DNA of 64,000 bases from Bacteroidota bacterium (GTDB lineage Bacteria; Bacteroidota; Bacteroidia; UKL13-3), in contig JAIXSO010000047.1 of the NCBI GenBank assembly GCA_027484685.1, positions 186,001 through 250,000 on the forward strand. The letters are read 5' to 3'. The notes beneath the pieces were generated by a model, which saw only the letters and a program-made list of their open reading frames with translations, made no database searches and was not told the DNA's origin. This document shows, one piece after another, positions 8,098-17,354 of the stretch (the first letter of the stretch is position 1; each line of letters starts with the position of its first letter). The position numbers were made by a program, and so were the translations under genes.

Positions 8098-9516
8098 ATG
8101 AGTAATTATTTAAGAAGCGATTTAAACGATACCATTTGTGCATTGGCAACTCCCGAAGGTATTGGTGCTATTGGTGTTATCAGAATAAGTGGTAGTAATG
8201 CCATTGAGTTGGTAAATAATGTTTTTAAAGGTAAAAACTTAACGCAACAAGCATCGCATACTGCTCATTTTGGTAGAATTATAGAAAACAGTAATACTGA
8301 AAACATCAAAGTAATAGATGAGGTTTTGGCTACTATTTTTGTAGCGCCAAAATCGTATACAGGCGAAAATACGGTAGAAATTAGCTGCCATGGTTCGGCT
8401 TATATTCAACAACAAATACTGCAAACGCTTATCAAACAAGGTGCTCGTTCGGCCAAACCTGGCGAGTTTACCATGCGTGCATTTTTAAATAAAAAATTGG
8501 ATTTAACACAAGCCGAAGCTGTAGCCGATTTAATAGCCAGTAATAGTGAAGCCAGCCATCAAACGGCTATGACCCAAATGCGTGGTGGTTTTTCGAGCCA
8601 AATTTTAGATTTAAGGGAACGTTTGGTAAATTTTGCTTCATTAATTGAGCTAGAATTAGATTTTGGCGAAGAAGATGTGGAGTTTGCCAGCAGGCCGCAA
8701 TTAAAAGATTTGGTGCAAAATATTTTAAACTTAGTGCAATCGTTATTGCAATCATTTAAGTATGGCAATGCTATTAAAAATGGCATTCCAACGGTTATAG
8801 TTGGTAAACCAAATGCGGGTAAATCTACCTTGCTAAATGCTTTGATAAATGATGAAAGAGCCATTGTAAGTTCCATAGCAGGCACCACACGCGATACCAT
8901 TGAAGAAACTTTTATAATTGATGGCATTTTATTTAGGTTAATTGATACCGCAGGTATCAGAAAAAATACCAATGATGCGATTGAAACCATTGGTATAGAA
9001 CGCACTTTTGAAAGTATAAACAAGGCTAGCATTGTAATTTATTTATTTGATGCTAGCACCACCACTAGCGCTGAGTTAGAAACTGAATTAAACACTTTGG
9101 TAAAAAATCAAGCAGTAATTATTCCAGTAGCTAATAAAATAGATTTACTAAACGAAGCCAATAAAACTCAAATTATAGATTCGTTTAACAATATAAATAG
9201 TCTTTACAAACCGCTTTATGTAAGCACCTTACAAAAGGAAAATTTAGCACAATTAAACCAAAAATTGATTGATATAGTAAGAGGTGATGAAGTAAAAAAC
9301 GATGTAATCATTACCAATATGCGCCATTACGAAGCTTTGCTAAATACATCGAATGCGCTGCAAGATGTTTTAACGGGAATGGATTTGCAACAAACGGGAG
9401 ATTTATTAGCGTTTGATATTAGGAAAGCAATTTTCCATTTAGGTGAAATAGTTGGCGATATAACAACTGACGATTTATTAGAAAATATTTTCAGTAAGTT
9501 CTGTATAGGAAAGTAA
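8098..9516 (+). CDS. mnmE: tRNA uridine-5-carboxymethylaminomethyl(34) synthesis GTPase MnmE
   Basis: MnmE, with MnmG, installs the carboxymethylaminomethyl group on the wobble uridine of several tRNAs. The N-terminal formyl-THF-binding domain begins DTICALATPEGIGAIGVIRISG. The inserted G domain shows G1 GKPNAGKST (about residues 236-244), G2 GTTRDT, G3 DTAG and G4 NKID. The protein ends in the conserved CIGK, whose Cys is characteristic of the family. At 472 residues it is of usual length. I start at ATG 8098 (MSNYLRSDLND) instead of the TTG 9 bases upstream. mnmG is not in the window. Confidence 0.98.
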   Translation: MSNYLRSDLNDTICALATPEGIGAIGVIRISGSNAIELVNNVFKGKNLTQQASHTAHFGRIIENSNTENIKVIDEVLATIFVAPKSYTGENTVEISCHGSAYIQQQILQTLIKQGARSAKPGEFTMRAFLNKKLDLTQAEAVADLIASNSEASHQTAMTQMRGGFSSQILDLRERLVNFASLIELELDFGEEDVEFASRPQLKDLVQNILNLVQSLLQSFKYGNAIKNGIPTVIVGKPNAGKSTLLNALINDERAIVSSIAGTTRDTIEETFIIDGILFRLIDTAGIRKNTNDAIETIGIERTFESINKASIVIYLFDASTTTSAELETELNTLVKNQAVIIPVANKIDLLNEANKTQIIDSFNNINSLYKPLYVSTLQKENLAQLNQKLIDIVRGDEVKNDVIITNMRHYEALLNTSNALQDVLTGMDLQQTGDLLAFDIRKAIFHLGEIVGDITTDDLLENIFSKFCIGK

Positions 9517-9704
9517 GGACTCCAAAAAATTACATTTACCTGAATTACTGCAACTTAAAATAAAAACCTTTTTATTATTTCTAATTTAAAGAAGGGCCAT
9601 TTGTATAGAAAAATATGCAGCACACATTAATTTTTATCATATTAGCCCTTTGAATTACACTTTTTTAAAACTTGATTTGTACAAATTAGTTATAACAAAG
9701 TATA

Positions 9705-10877
9705 ATGATGTTTACCAATAGCGAAATTCAATTTGATTTACTAAAAAAGCGAGCCTATAATTTACGTTGGGCTGCTGTTGAAAGTGGTGTAATTCCTTTA
9801 ACCGCTGCTGACCCTGATTTTCCTTGCGCGCCTCAAATTGGTGAAGCTATTGCTAAATATGCTAAAGACAGGTATTTTTCGTATGCACCTGCGGAAGGTT
9901 ATGCTTTTTTTAAAGAAGCAGTTGCCAATTTTCATTTAAACAAACGCAATATAAATGTAAATCCTGATTGGGTATTAGCCGTTGATAGCGCTGCTTTTGG
10001 AATTTATACCATTTGTAAAACATTTTTAAATAAAGATGATGAAGCCATTGTGTTTAATCCGGTAGATTTTTTGTTTAAATACTCGGTAGAAGCAAACCAA
10101 GGTGTGGCCATTACATTTCCTGTTCCGTTAAATCCAGAACTTGAAATTGATTACCAATTATTAGAAAGTTTAATTACGCCTAAAACCAAAATGCTGTGTT
10201 TATGTAATCCATTAAATCCAACAGGAAAGGTTTTTACAGCTAATGAATTAACCATAATTGGAAATATAGCAGTAAAATACAATCTTATCATTTTGTCGGA
10301 TGAAATTTGGAGTGATATTATATTTAAACCTCATGTTTATACCAGTATTGCATCAATAAATAATGAAATAAAAAATCAAACGGTAATTGTAACAGGTTAC
10401 AGTAAATCGTATGGTTTAGCTGGTTTGCGTGTTGGGGCTATTATTGCACCAAATGAAAATTTGTTCCATCAAATTTTAGAAAAATCAGGACATCAATCAA
10501 CCATACACGGTTGTAATGTATTGGCTCAAGTAGCGGCAAGTACTGCCCTTAACGAGTGTGGCGATTGGCTAAATCAATTTGTAACACATCTTACATCAAT
10601 GAGAGATTTATGTGTAGCAGAGCTCAATAAATTAGATGGTTTTGAATGTGTAACTCCACAAGGATGTTACTTGGTTTTTCCTGATATAACTAAAACGGGG
10701 TATTCTGCCCAACAAATGCAAACATTGCTTTTAGAAAAAGCCAAAGTAGCTGTGGTTCCAGGTTTAGGCCAATGGTTTGGCTCACGAGCAGATGGGCACA
10801 TACGCATTAGTTTTGCTACTTCAGAAGAGGTTTTACAAGAGAGTTTTTCACGCATAAATAAAGCATTGAAAGCATAA
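9705..10877 (+). CDS. MalY/PatB-like PLP-dependent aminotransferase (possible C-S lyase)
   Basis: A 390-residue fold-type I PLP enzyme. It shows the substrate-side N-terminus (IPLTAADPDFPCAP), the CNPLNPTGKVF loop, the LSDEIWSDI aspartate segment that contacts the pyridine nitrogen, the PLP lysine in GYSKSYGLAGLRVG, and the C-terminal RISFATSEE arginine region. The AADPDFP opening and SDEIW are typical of MalY/PatB cystathionine beta-lyase-type and related class I/II aminotransferases, so it could be a C-S lyase or an amino-acid transaminase. Its stop codon overlaps the start of the next gene (TAATG), indicating a joint operon with the monooxygenase-thioredoxin fusion. Confidence 0.9.
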   Translation: MMFTNSEIQFDLLKKRAYNLRWAAVESGVIPLTAADPDFPCAPQIGEAIAKYAKDRYFSYAPAEGYAFFKEAVANFHLNKRNINVNPDWVLAVDSAAFGIYTICKTFLNKDDEAIVFNPVDFLFKYSVEANQGVAITFPVPLNPELEIDYQLLESLITPKTKMLCLCNPLNPTGKVFTANELTIIGNIAVKYNLIILSDEIWSDIIFKPHVYTSIASINNEIKNQTVIVTGYSKSYGLAGLRVGAIIAPNENLFHQILEKSGHQSTIHGCNVLAQVAASTALNECGDWLNQFVTHLTSMRDLCVAELNKLDGFECVTPQGCYLVFPDITKTGYSAQQMQTLLLEKAKVAVVPGLGQWFGSRADGHIRISFATSEEVLQESFSRINKALKA

Positions 10878-12814
10878 TGAAAATAGTAATAATTGGTAGT
10901 GGAATTGCAGGATTAACTTTAGGCTCTATTTTGCAAAATAATGACTTTGAAATTAGTATCAATGAACGTAATGAAAACTTAGATACCAAAGGCCATGCTT
11001 TTTTAATGCATCCTGATGCAATGGACGTATTGAATGTAATTGCAAAATACAATCCTGATTACGAAATACCAGGCCAAATTATTGAAAAAATATTGCTTTT
11101 AAGTTTTGATAATAAAGAAATTCAAACTACTGAACTTGATTCATGGATTTGTATGAAAAGAGTAGATGTGATTGATTATTTAGTTTCGTTTATTAAACCT
11201 CAAAACATGCATTATGGAAGAAATTTTTCACATTTTTTATATGAAAATAATAAAGCCATAGCAGCAGTATTTACTAATGGCGAAATAGAATATGGAGATA
11301 TTTTTATTGGAGCTGATGGTGCACATTCAAAAGTAAGAAGCGAAATTTTTGGTGCAATTAATTTTACGCCAGTTCAAGTAAAAGAAATAGTTGGAGTTAT
11401 AAAAAACGAAAAGTTAGCATCGTTATTTCAAAACAGATTTACCAAATATTTATGCAATGATAAAGGTGTGGCTGTTGGGGTTATTCCTTGTTCAAACAAT
11501 GAGTTGGTGTGGTTTATGCAATATGATATTACATTAGAAACAGAACCCATAGAAACTCCTGAGCAACTAAAAAATCATTGTTATAAACTGCTTGATTTAT
11601 TTCCAAACGAAGTAAAACAAGTGCTAGATCACAATGATTTTACCAACAACTATATTTGGCGTTCTACTGATTTTGATTTATTGCCATCATTTAGTAAAAA
11701 CAATATTTTATTAATTGGCGATGCTGCACATTTGGCATTACCATTTACCAGTGCAGGAACTACTAATGCATTAGTAGATGCCAATTTAATGGCTAACTTA
11801 ATTTTGAGCAATAAACCTATTGCTGAAATAAGCAGTGCATTTTACAATGAAAGAGCAAATTTACTTAAAGAACATATTCAATTAGGTAGAGATATAAAAG
11901 ACAAGTTTTTACAAGGCACCAAAGCAGGAATAGTTTTACCTTTAATTTCTAAAACCAAAGAAAAAGAAGTAACCATAAAAAAACCTAAAATCGAAATTTT
12001 GTATTTTACCGATCCTGTTTGTTCAACTTGTTGGTTAGTGCAACCTCAGCTTAGAAAACTGGCTTTGGAATACGGACAATATTTTGAAATAAAATACTAT
12101 ATGGGTGGATTACTGCCAAGTTGGGAAAGTTATAATGGAAGTAAAATAAAAAAACCTAGCGATGCTGCACAACATTGGAAAGAAATGGCCGAAAAATATC
12201 CCATGCCAATATCGCCTGACGTATGGTTAAACTCTCCCCTAGCATCTTCATTTCCGCCTTCTATTGCTATAAAAGCAGCTCAAATTCAAAGTAAAGTAAA
12301 GGCATTTCATTTTCATAGACGAATTAAAGAATTACTTTTTGTAGAAAGTAAAAACATTACCGATATTGAATTATTAATTAAAGTAGCTACTGAAGTGGGT
12401 TTGAATAAAGATTTATTTATTGAAGATTTGAGTAAGGTTGCCGTAAGAAAATTTGAAGATGATTTAGATTTGGCCACTAAACTTAATGTGCAAGTATTAC
12501 CTACATTTATTTTTTCGAACGAGTTAGACGAAAAAATAATATTAAAAGGTTATCAAGAGTTTTACACACTTGAAAAAGCTATTTTAGATTTATATCCTAT
12601 AGCCATAAAAGATGAAAGAAAACGAGACGCGTTGGAACTGTTTAGATTATTTCCTAGTTTAACTACTTTTGAGTTTTCTTTTTTAATGGATATAAGCAAT
12701 GAAGCAGCTAATGAACAATTAACTGAATTGGCTCAAAGGCATATTTTAGTAAGTAAGACCAATAAAACAGGAACTATTTGGAAACAAGTAACAATTGCTG
12801 TTAGCAGCAATTAA
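10877..12814 (+). CDS. Fusion of FAD-dependent monooxygenase and DsbA/SpxH-like thioredoxin-fold domain
   Basis: A 645-residue protein of two parts. Residues 1 to about 365 form an aromatic-hydroxylase-type FAD monooxygenase: the Rossmann GxGxxG in VIIGSGIAGLTLG, the DG-type motif in GADGAHSKVRSEIFG and the GD motif in LLIGDAAHLALPFTSAGTTNA. Residues from about 372 form a DsbA-family (FrnE/YjbH-SpxH-like) thioredoxin-fold domain with ILYFTDPVCSTCWLVQPQLRKL, where CSTC is the CxxC, an inserted helical part and LNVQVLPTFIF with the cis-Pro. A short helical tail (FEFSFLMDISNEAANEQL) resembles a small winged-helix end. Each part is normally its own protein. The operon partner is the aminotransferase upstream. 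Redox coupling between the halves is only inference. Confidence 0.9.
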   Translation: MKIVIIGSGIAGLTLGSILQNNDFEISINERNENLDTKGHAFLMHPDAMDVLNVIAKYNPDYEIPGQIIEKILLLSFDNKEIQTTELDSWICMKRVDVIDYLVSFIKPQNMHYGRNFSHFLYENNKAIAAVFTNGEIEYGDIFIGADGAHSKVRSEIFGAINFTPVQVKEIVGVIKNEKLASLFQNRFTKYLCNDKGVAVGVIPCSNNELVWFMQYDITLETEPIETPEQLKNHCYKLLDLFPNEVKQVLDHNDFTNNYIWRSTDFDLLPSFSKNNILLIGDAAHLALPFTSAGTTNALVDANLMANLILSNKPIAEISSAFYNERANLLKEHIQLGRDIKDKFLQGTKAGIVLPLISKTKEKEVTIKKPKIEILYFTDPVCSTCWLVQPQLRKLALEYGQYFEIKYYMGGLLPSWESYNGSKIKKPSDAAQHWKEMAEKYPMPISPDVWLNSPLASSFPPSIAIKAAQIQSKVKAFHFHRRIKELLFVESKNITDIELLIKVATEVGLNKDLFIEDLSKVAVRKFEDDLDLATKLNVQVLPTFIFSNELDEKIILKGYQEFYTLEKAILDLYPIAIKDERKRDALELFRLFPSLTTFEFSFLMDISNEAANEQLTELAQRHILVSKTNKTGTIWKQVTIAVSSN

Positions 12815-12847
12815 ATATTTAGTATAACTAAAATATTCAATTGATAA

Positions 12848-15800
12848 CTATCTCCTAAAAGTAACTGATTCTGAATTAGTTACTATTTCTCTAATAATAG
12901 AATCCAATTCATTTGCTGAATCTACAAAATGCCTCATTAGCACAATATAATCTTCGTTTGTTGATTGATATTCTTTTAAATGCTCAACCAAACCTAAAAG
13001 CCTAGCCAATGGTGCGCGAACAATATGAGATTGAGTCCATGCTATGTTTTGTAATTTTTTGTTTTGTTCCTCAATGGCTCTAATATACTTAAGCTTTTCA
13101 GTTATATCTACCGAAGCTATTAACTTATATTCTTTGTTGTTAATAATAATTGTACTTCTGTAAATTTCTACATCAATAATTTCGCCCGATTTTTTGATAT
13201 GTCGTTGAATTCCCCTGTAATTATCACCTACTACATCATCCGAAATAACAGATTTTTTAACTTCTTCCAAATCCTCTGCTGGAACTAGTTGGAAAATTTT
13301 CATCCCAAATAATTCTTTTTCAGAATAACCATAATGAGTTAAAGCAGCTCGGTTTACTTGAACAATATTAAATGTTTCAGGGTCGTAAACACACATTGGC
13401 TGTGGGCTATGTAAAAATAGATTACTGTACCTTTTTTCAGATTCTTCTAATTTTATAATCGTTTTTTTCTTTTCTGTAATATCAGTAAAATATACAGAAA
13501 GTCCGTTAGCCGAAGGATAAGCACTTACTTCATACCAACCATCTAATACCTCAGAATAAGCTTCAAAATGTTGGGTTTTATTTTCGTTTATAGCTTTATG
13601 ATAGTTTTTAAAAAATATAGAGTTGCTAGCAGTTTCAAAAACTTTCCAAATATTTTTACCTAAAATTTCATCTTTAGCCTTGCTTAAAAGCTTTTCTGCT
13701 TTATTATTCCAATAAATTACAACTCCTTCATTATCTATTGAAAAAAATGCATCATAAATACTTTCCAATATTAAATTCCGCTCTACATACGAAGCCTTTA
13801 AAGCCAATTCTGCTTGTTTCTTTTCGGTAATATCTCTAGCTGTTTTTGATGCTCCAATAATTTTTCCGTTAACATTGTAAATAGGAGAGACTGTTAATGA
13901 AATATCTATTTCAACTCCATCTTTTCTTTTTCTTTTGGTTTCAAAATGTTCTACATGTTCACCATGTTTAATTTTTTCCAGTATCAAAGGTTCTTCATTT
14001 ATTAACCTTTCTGGAATAATAATTGAAATATGTTTACCAATAACCTCCTCTTTGGTGTAACCAAAAATTCGCTGTGCACCTGGGTTCCAAAGTGTTATAA
14101 TGCCTTCTAAATTTTTACTAATAATGGCATCATCTGACGAGTTTACTATGGAAGCAAATAATGAATCTTGTTCAATAGCTTCTATTTTCTTTAACTCTAG
14201 CTTTCTCTTTTCAGTTATATCACTAGCTGTTACAAAAATACCAATTATATCTCCTGAATCATTATTTGCAGGTTTGTATGCTATTGAAAATATTTTCTCA
14301 TTAACTAATATCTCATCTTCAACTTTTTCTCCATTTAAAACTTTACCATAAACAGATTTAAGTTCATCCAATCTTTCGGTTTGAGCATAGTTTAAAATAG
14401 GTGCACCTTTTTCTATTTGTAAGCCAAATAAATCTAAATAAATACTTTCAAACTGCTTATTAAATGAAACTATTTTAAGTTTTTTATTAATCAGAATAAA
14501 CGATTCTTCTGTATTATCCATCAAAAGTTTCATTTCCTCATCGGCAATTTTTTTCTCGGTTACATCTCTAAAATTATCTACAACTCCATTAATATCTGGA
14601 TCATGCAAAAAATTGGTAATAGTTGCTTCTAACCAACGATAAGAACCATCCTTATGCCGAGTACGCGCAGGTTTACCATAAATCGGTTTACCTGGATTTA
14701 ACATGCTTTGCTCCATTACTAATGAAGCATCAGCTATATCTTCAGGATGCAAAAGTTCATACATGTTTAAACTTATTGCTTCATCTTCATTATAACCTAA
14801 AACATGCTTAATTGAAGGCGATACATAAGAAGCCGTGCCATCTAAATTAAGTATAACTATACCATCAGAACCGTTTTCTACCAAGGTTCTATAATACTTT
14901 TCTTGTTGTAATAATAATGAGTTAGCCTTAATTAATTCAGTAGCATCGCGAGCTACACAAAAAACTAACTTCTCTTTTTCATCCCATTGTGCAGACCAAG
15001 AAAGCGGAATAATAGAGCCATTTTTATGAATAAATGAGTTTTCAAAATTAGTAACCTTAGCTCCATTAATAATTGCTTTAGAGGCTTCCTCAGTTTTCTT
15101 TAAATCTTCTTTGCTTACAAAGTTCGAAAAGTTTTTTCCAATAAATTCTTCTGGCTTATAACCTAATATTTTTTGAACCGAAGTATTTACATTTACAAAA
15201 TCACCATTATCGTTAAAAGTACAAATTATATCTAACGATGAATTCATAATCTTATCCAACTCAGCCTTTGTGTTTTCGAGGGCTAGTAAATTTTCAGTTT
15301 CATCTGTTATGTCTTTTAAGTAACATGCCACACCAAAAATTTCACCACCAACACTTAGCATTGGTGTTAAAGTAATAGTTGAATAAGTTGTTTTTAAATT
15401 AATTGGATTATTAACTTGTTCTTTTACGGTAAATGTTTCACCATTCAAAGTTCTATCGTAATAACTTTTCCATTTATTATATTCATGTTCACCAAAGCTA
15501 ATATTTAAAACGCTTGAACCTACCTGCATTTTTAAACCAAACAAATTATATATGGCTTGTAACCAAGCTTTATTAGCTATAATCAAACAATAATTTTTAT
15601 CAATTGACCAAATTAGATCTGTTGAACTATTTATTAGTGTTTCTTGATTGGTTTGCAGTTTAACCAACGTTTCCTGCTGAGCTTTTATATCAGTAATATC
15701 CTGAAAAACACCAAATAATTTATCAGGATTTCCAAATTCATCTTTAATTAAATTTGCGCGTGAAATAACATGTTTGACTTCGCCTGATTTTAATAAAAAT

Positions 15801-16468
15801 CTTTTTTCAATACTGTATTCAACACCTGTTTTTATTGTATTTTCTAATACTTCGGCTGCTCTTTTTCTATCATCAGGATGAATAATGTTAAAACCTATTT
15901 CAAACGTTATATCAAAACTTTGCGGCTCATATCCACACATTCTGTAAACACCATCTGACCAATTTATTTTTTGTGCCTTTAAATCAAACTCCCAAGTACC
16001 AAATTTTGAAATAACTTCTGCTTTTTCTAATAGCTGCCTACCTTTATCAATTTCAACTACTGATTGTTTAATGGCATTTTTGGTATTTTCAATTGCTGTC
16101 AAATCAGTAAGAGAATGGATGATGTGAGTTAAATTTCCTTCATCATCAGTAATTGGTGTATTATCAACTTGCCAATAAAAGGTATCAATCTCGTTAGTTT
16201 TAGTATTACGAATAAAAAATTTTTGAATAAATGTATCAGGCTTTAATGACAAAACAACCTTATTCAATGATATGGTTAATTGAGTAACAAATTCTGAATT
16301 AAAAACATCTCCTAAAAAAGCCCCTAGAAAACCATTTTCTTTAAAATCTGAATCTTCCTTATTAACAAATGCTAAATAGGAAGTATTTACTTCAACAACT
16401 GGAAATGAAGGTTTAACAGCCTCCACCACTACTAAAGGCTGAGTAATATGATTTACTATTTTAAACAT
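12848..16468 (-). CDS. Nine-PAS-domain sensor protein ending in a HisKA-like segment without an ATPase domain
   Basis: A 1206-residue cytosolic protein without transmembrane segments. About nine consecutive PAS/PAC units can be counted by the recurring xxDITEKK-type PAC endings (SLTDLTAIEN, FQDITDIKA, LKDITDETEN, ARDATELIKA, FRDVTEKKI, ASDITEKRK, ARDITEKKQ, FTDITEKKK, SVDITEKLK). The last 80 residues look like a DHp helix pair (IAWTQSHIVRAPLARLLGLVEHL) with His in the place of the phospho-acceptor, and the protein then stops with no HATPase_c domain. Such truncated kinases recur in Bacteroidota and may signal through partner kinases. No response regulator is adjacent and it is transcribed alone, convergent with the monooxygenase fusion. 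Confidence 0.92.
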   Translation of the reverse strand: MFKIVNHITQPLVVVEAVKPSFPVVEVNTSYLAFVNKEDSDFKENGFLGAFLGDVFNSEFVTQLTISLNKVVLSLKPDTFIQKFFIRNTKTNEIDTFYWQVDNTPITDDEGNLTHIIHSLTDLTAIENTKNAIKQSVVEIDKGRQLLEKAEVISKFGTWEFDLKAQKINWSDGVYRMCGYEPQSFDITFEIGFNIIHPDDRKRAAEVLENTIKTGVEYSIEKRFLLKSGEVKHVISRANLIKDEFGNPDKLFGVFQDITDIKAQQETLVKLQTNQETLINSSTDLIWSIDKNYCLIIANKAWLQAIYNLFGLKMQVGSSVLNISFGEHEYNKWKSYYDRTLNGETFTVKEQVNNPINLKTTYSTITLTPMLSVGGEIFGVACYLKDITDETENLLALENTKAELDKIMNSSLDIICTFNDNGDFVNVNTSVQKILGYKPEEFIGKNFSNFVSKEDLKKTEEASKAIINGAKVTNFENSFIHKNGSIIPLSWSAQWDEKEKLVFCVARDATELIKANSLLLQQEKYYRTLVENGSDGIVILNLDGTASYVSPSIKHVLGYNEDEAISLNMYELLHPEDIADASLVMEQSMLNPGKPIYGKPARTRHKDGSYRWLEATITNFLHDPDINGVVDNFRDVTEKKIADEEMKLLMDNTEESFILINKKLKIVSFNKQFESIYLDLFGLQIEKGAPILNYAQTERLDELKSVYGKVLNGEKVEDEILVNEKIFSIAYKPANNDSGDIIGIFVTASDITEKRKLELKKIEAIEQDSLFASIVNSSDDAIISKNLEGIITLWNPGAQRIFGYTKEEVIGKHISIIIPERLINEEPLILEKIKHGEHVEHFETKRKRKDGVEIDISLTVSPIYNVNGKIIGASKTARDITEKKQAELALKASYVERNLILESIYDAFFSIDNEGVVIYWNNKAEKLLSKAKDEILGKNIWKVFETASNSIFFKNYHKAINENKTQHFEAYSEVLDGWYEVSAYPSANGLSVYFTDITEKKKTIIKLEESEKRYSNLFLHSPQPMCVYDPETFNIVQVNRAALTHYGYSEKELFGMKIFQLVPAEDLEEVKKSVISDDVVGDNYRGIQRHIKKSGEIIDVEIYRSTIIINNKEYKLIASVDITEKLKYIRAIEEQNKKLQNIAWTQSHIVRAPLARLLGLVEHLKEYQSTNEDYIVLMRHFVDSANELDSIIREIVTNSESVTFRR

Positions 16469-16800
16469 TATGAAAACAAATTAATATGTAAAATTATCAT
16501 TATTTGTTACAAAAACAAGACATATTTTAGTGTTATATCAATTTACATTTTACGTCAATTAGGTCAAATATAAAAGAAAGTACTAATTGAAAAATTTTTC
16601 ATTTTTATTTTAGTTATAAAGTATCCTATTTTTTAAATTTTTTCAAAGCACCTAAAATAATAAAACTCTAAATATCAATTACTTAAATTTATAATCAATA
16701 AAAATAATTAAAATAATAATTTTTGTTATCATGCTTTCAAATCAATTTAAAATATACAAAATGTTAATTTTTAAATAAATATCTTTTATGAATAAAATTA
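16469..16800. other. Intergenic AT-rich stretch
   Basis: About 330 bases between divergent genes, very AT-rich. I see no RNA gene, long hairpin or repeat. It must hold the promoters of the PAS protein (minus) and the 137-residue protein (plus), but no exact TAnnTTTG could be assigned. Confidence 0.5.
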
Positions 16801-17214
16801 ATGACTAAATTCGTAGCCTTATTACCAATAATTAAAAATCATTTTATGAGAGACGCTGGAGTTTACACGCAACTTTGGAAAAAATATTTACCTGTTATCA
16901 GACTTTTATTGAAAAAAACTGCTGATAGCGACCAAAAACTTCAAATTTATAAACATGAATTTGTAAGCACTGGGGCTAAAAACAAATTAGGTTATATTTT
17001 TAACTTAGAAATTGTAAATGGTAAAGCTATCAATAAATCAAACACTCTAGCATCATCATTTGATTTATTGAACGTATTAAACGATAACGAATTAACTGCT
17101 GAATGGTTAAAAGGAAAATCGGTTAAAATTAGCGTTAATAAAGCTTGCGAATTAAGTTTACAACTTATAAATAAAACAGAAGAAGTTTCAGCTTTAGAAG
17201 TAGCAACAGCATAG
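16801..17214 (+). CDS. Hypothetical small basic protein
   Basis: A 137-residue protein of unknown family. The N-terminal third is basic and helical (FMRDAGVYTQLWKKYLPVIRLLLKKTADSDQKLQIYKHEF). The middle has a Gly-containing turn and strand (GAKNKLGYIFNLEIVNGKAINKS), and the tail is rich in Ala/Val/Glu. There is no signal peptide. A later ATG at 16846 (MRDAGVY) is an alternative start. It is a single-gene unit closed by a strong terminator, which supports it being real. Confidence 0.65.
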   Translation: MTKFVALLPIIKNHFMRDAGVYTQLWKKYLPVIRLLLKKTADSDQKLQIYKHEFVSTGAKNKLGYIFNLEIVNGKAINKSNTLASSFDLLNVLNDNELTAEWLKGKSVKISVNKACELSLQLINKTEEVSALEVATA

Positions 17215-17237
17215 TTAGTTGAAAAAACTTATATAAA

Positions 17238-17269
17238 AAAGTGATGAATTATTTCATCACTTTTTTTTT
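17238..17269 (+). terminator. Rho-independent terminator
   Basis: A perfect 11-bp stem (AAAGTGATGAA / TTCATCACTTT) with a TTAT loop and nine T, 24 bases after the preceding stop codon. Confidence 0.9.
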
Positions 17270-17354
17270 GTCTTTTAAACTCAACAAAATTCTTAATAAA
17301 TATAAAGTGCAATTAATTAAATAATTTACTTGGTAAATGTTTTATTTGCATCAA

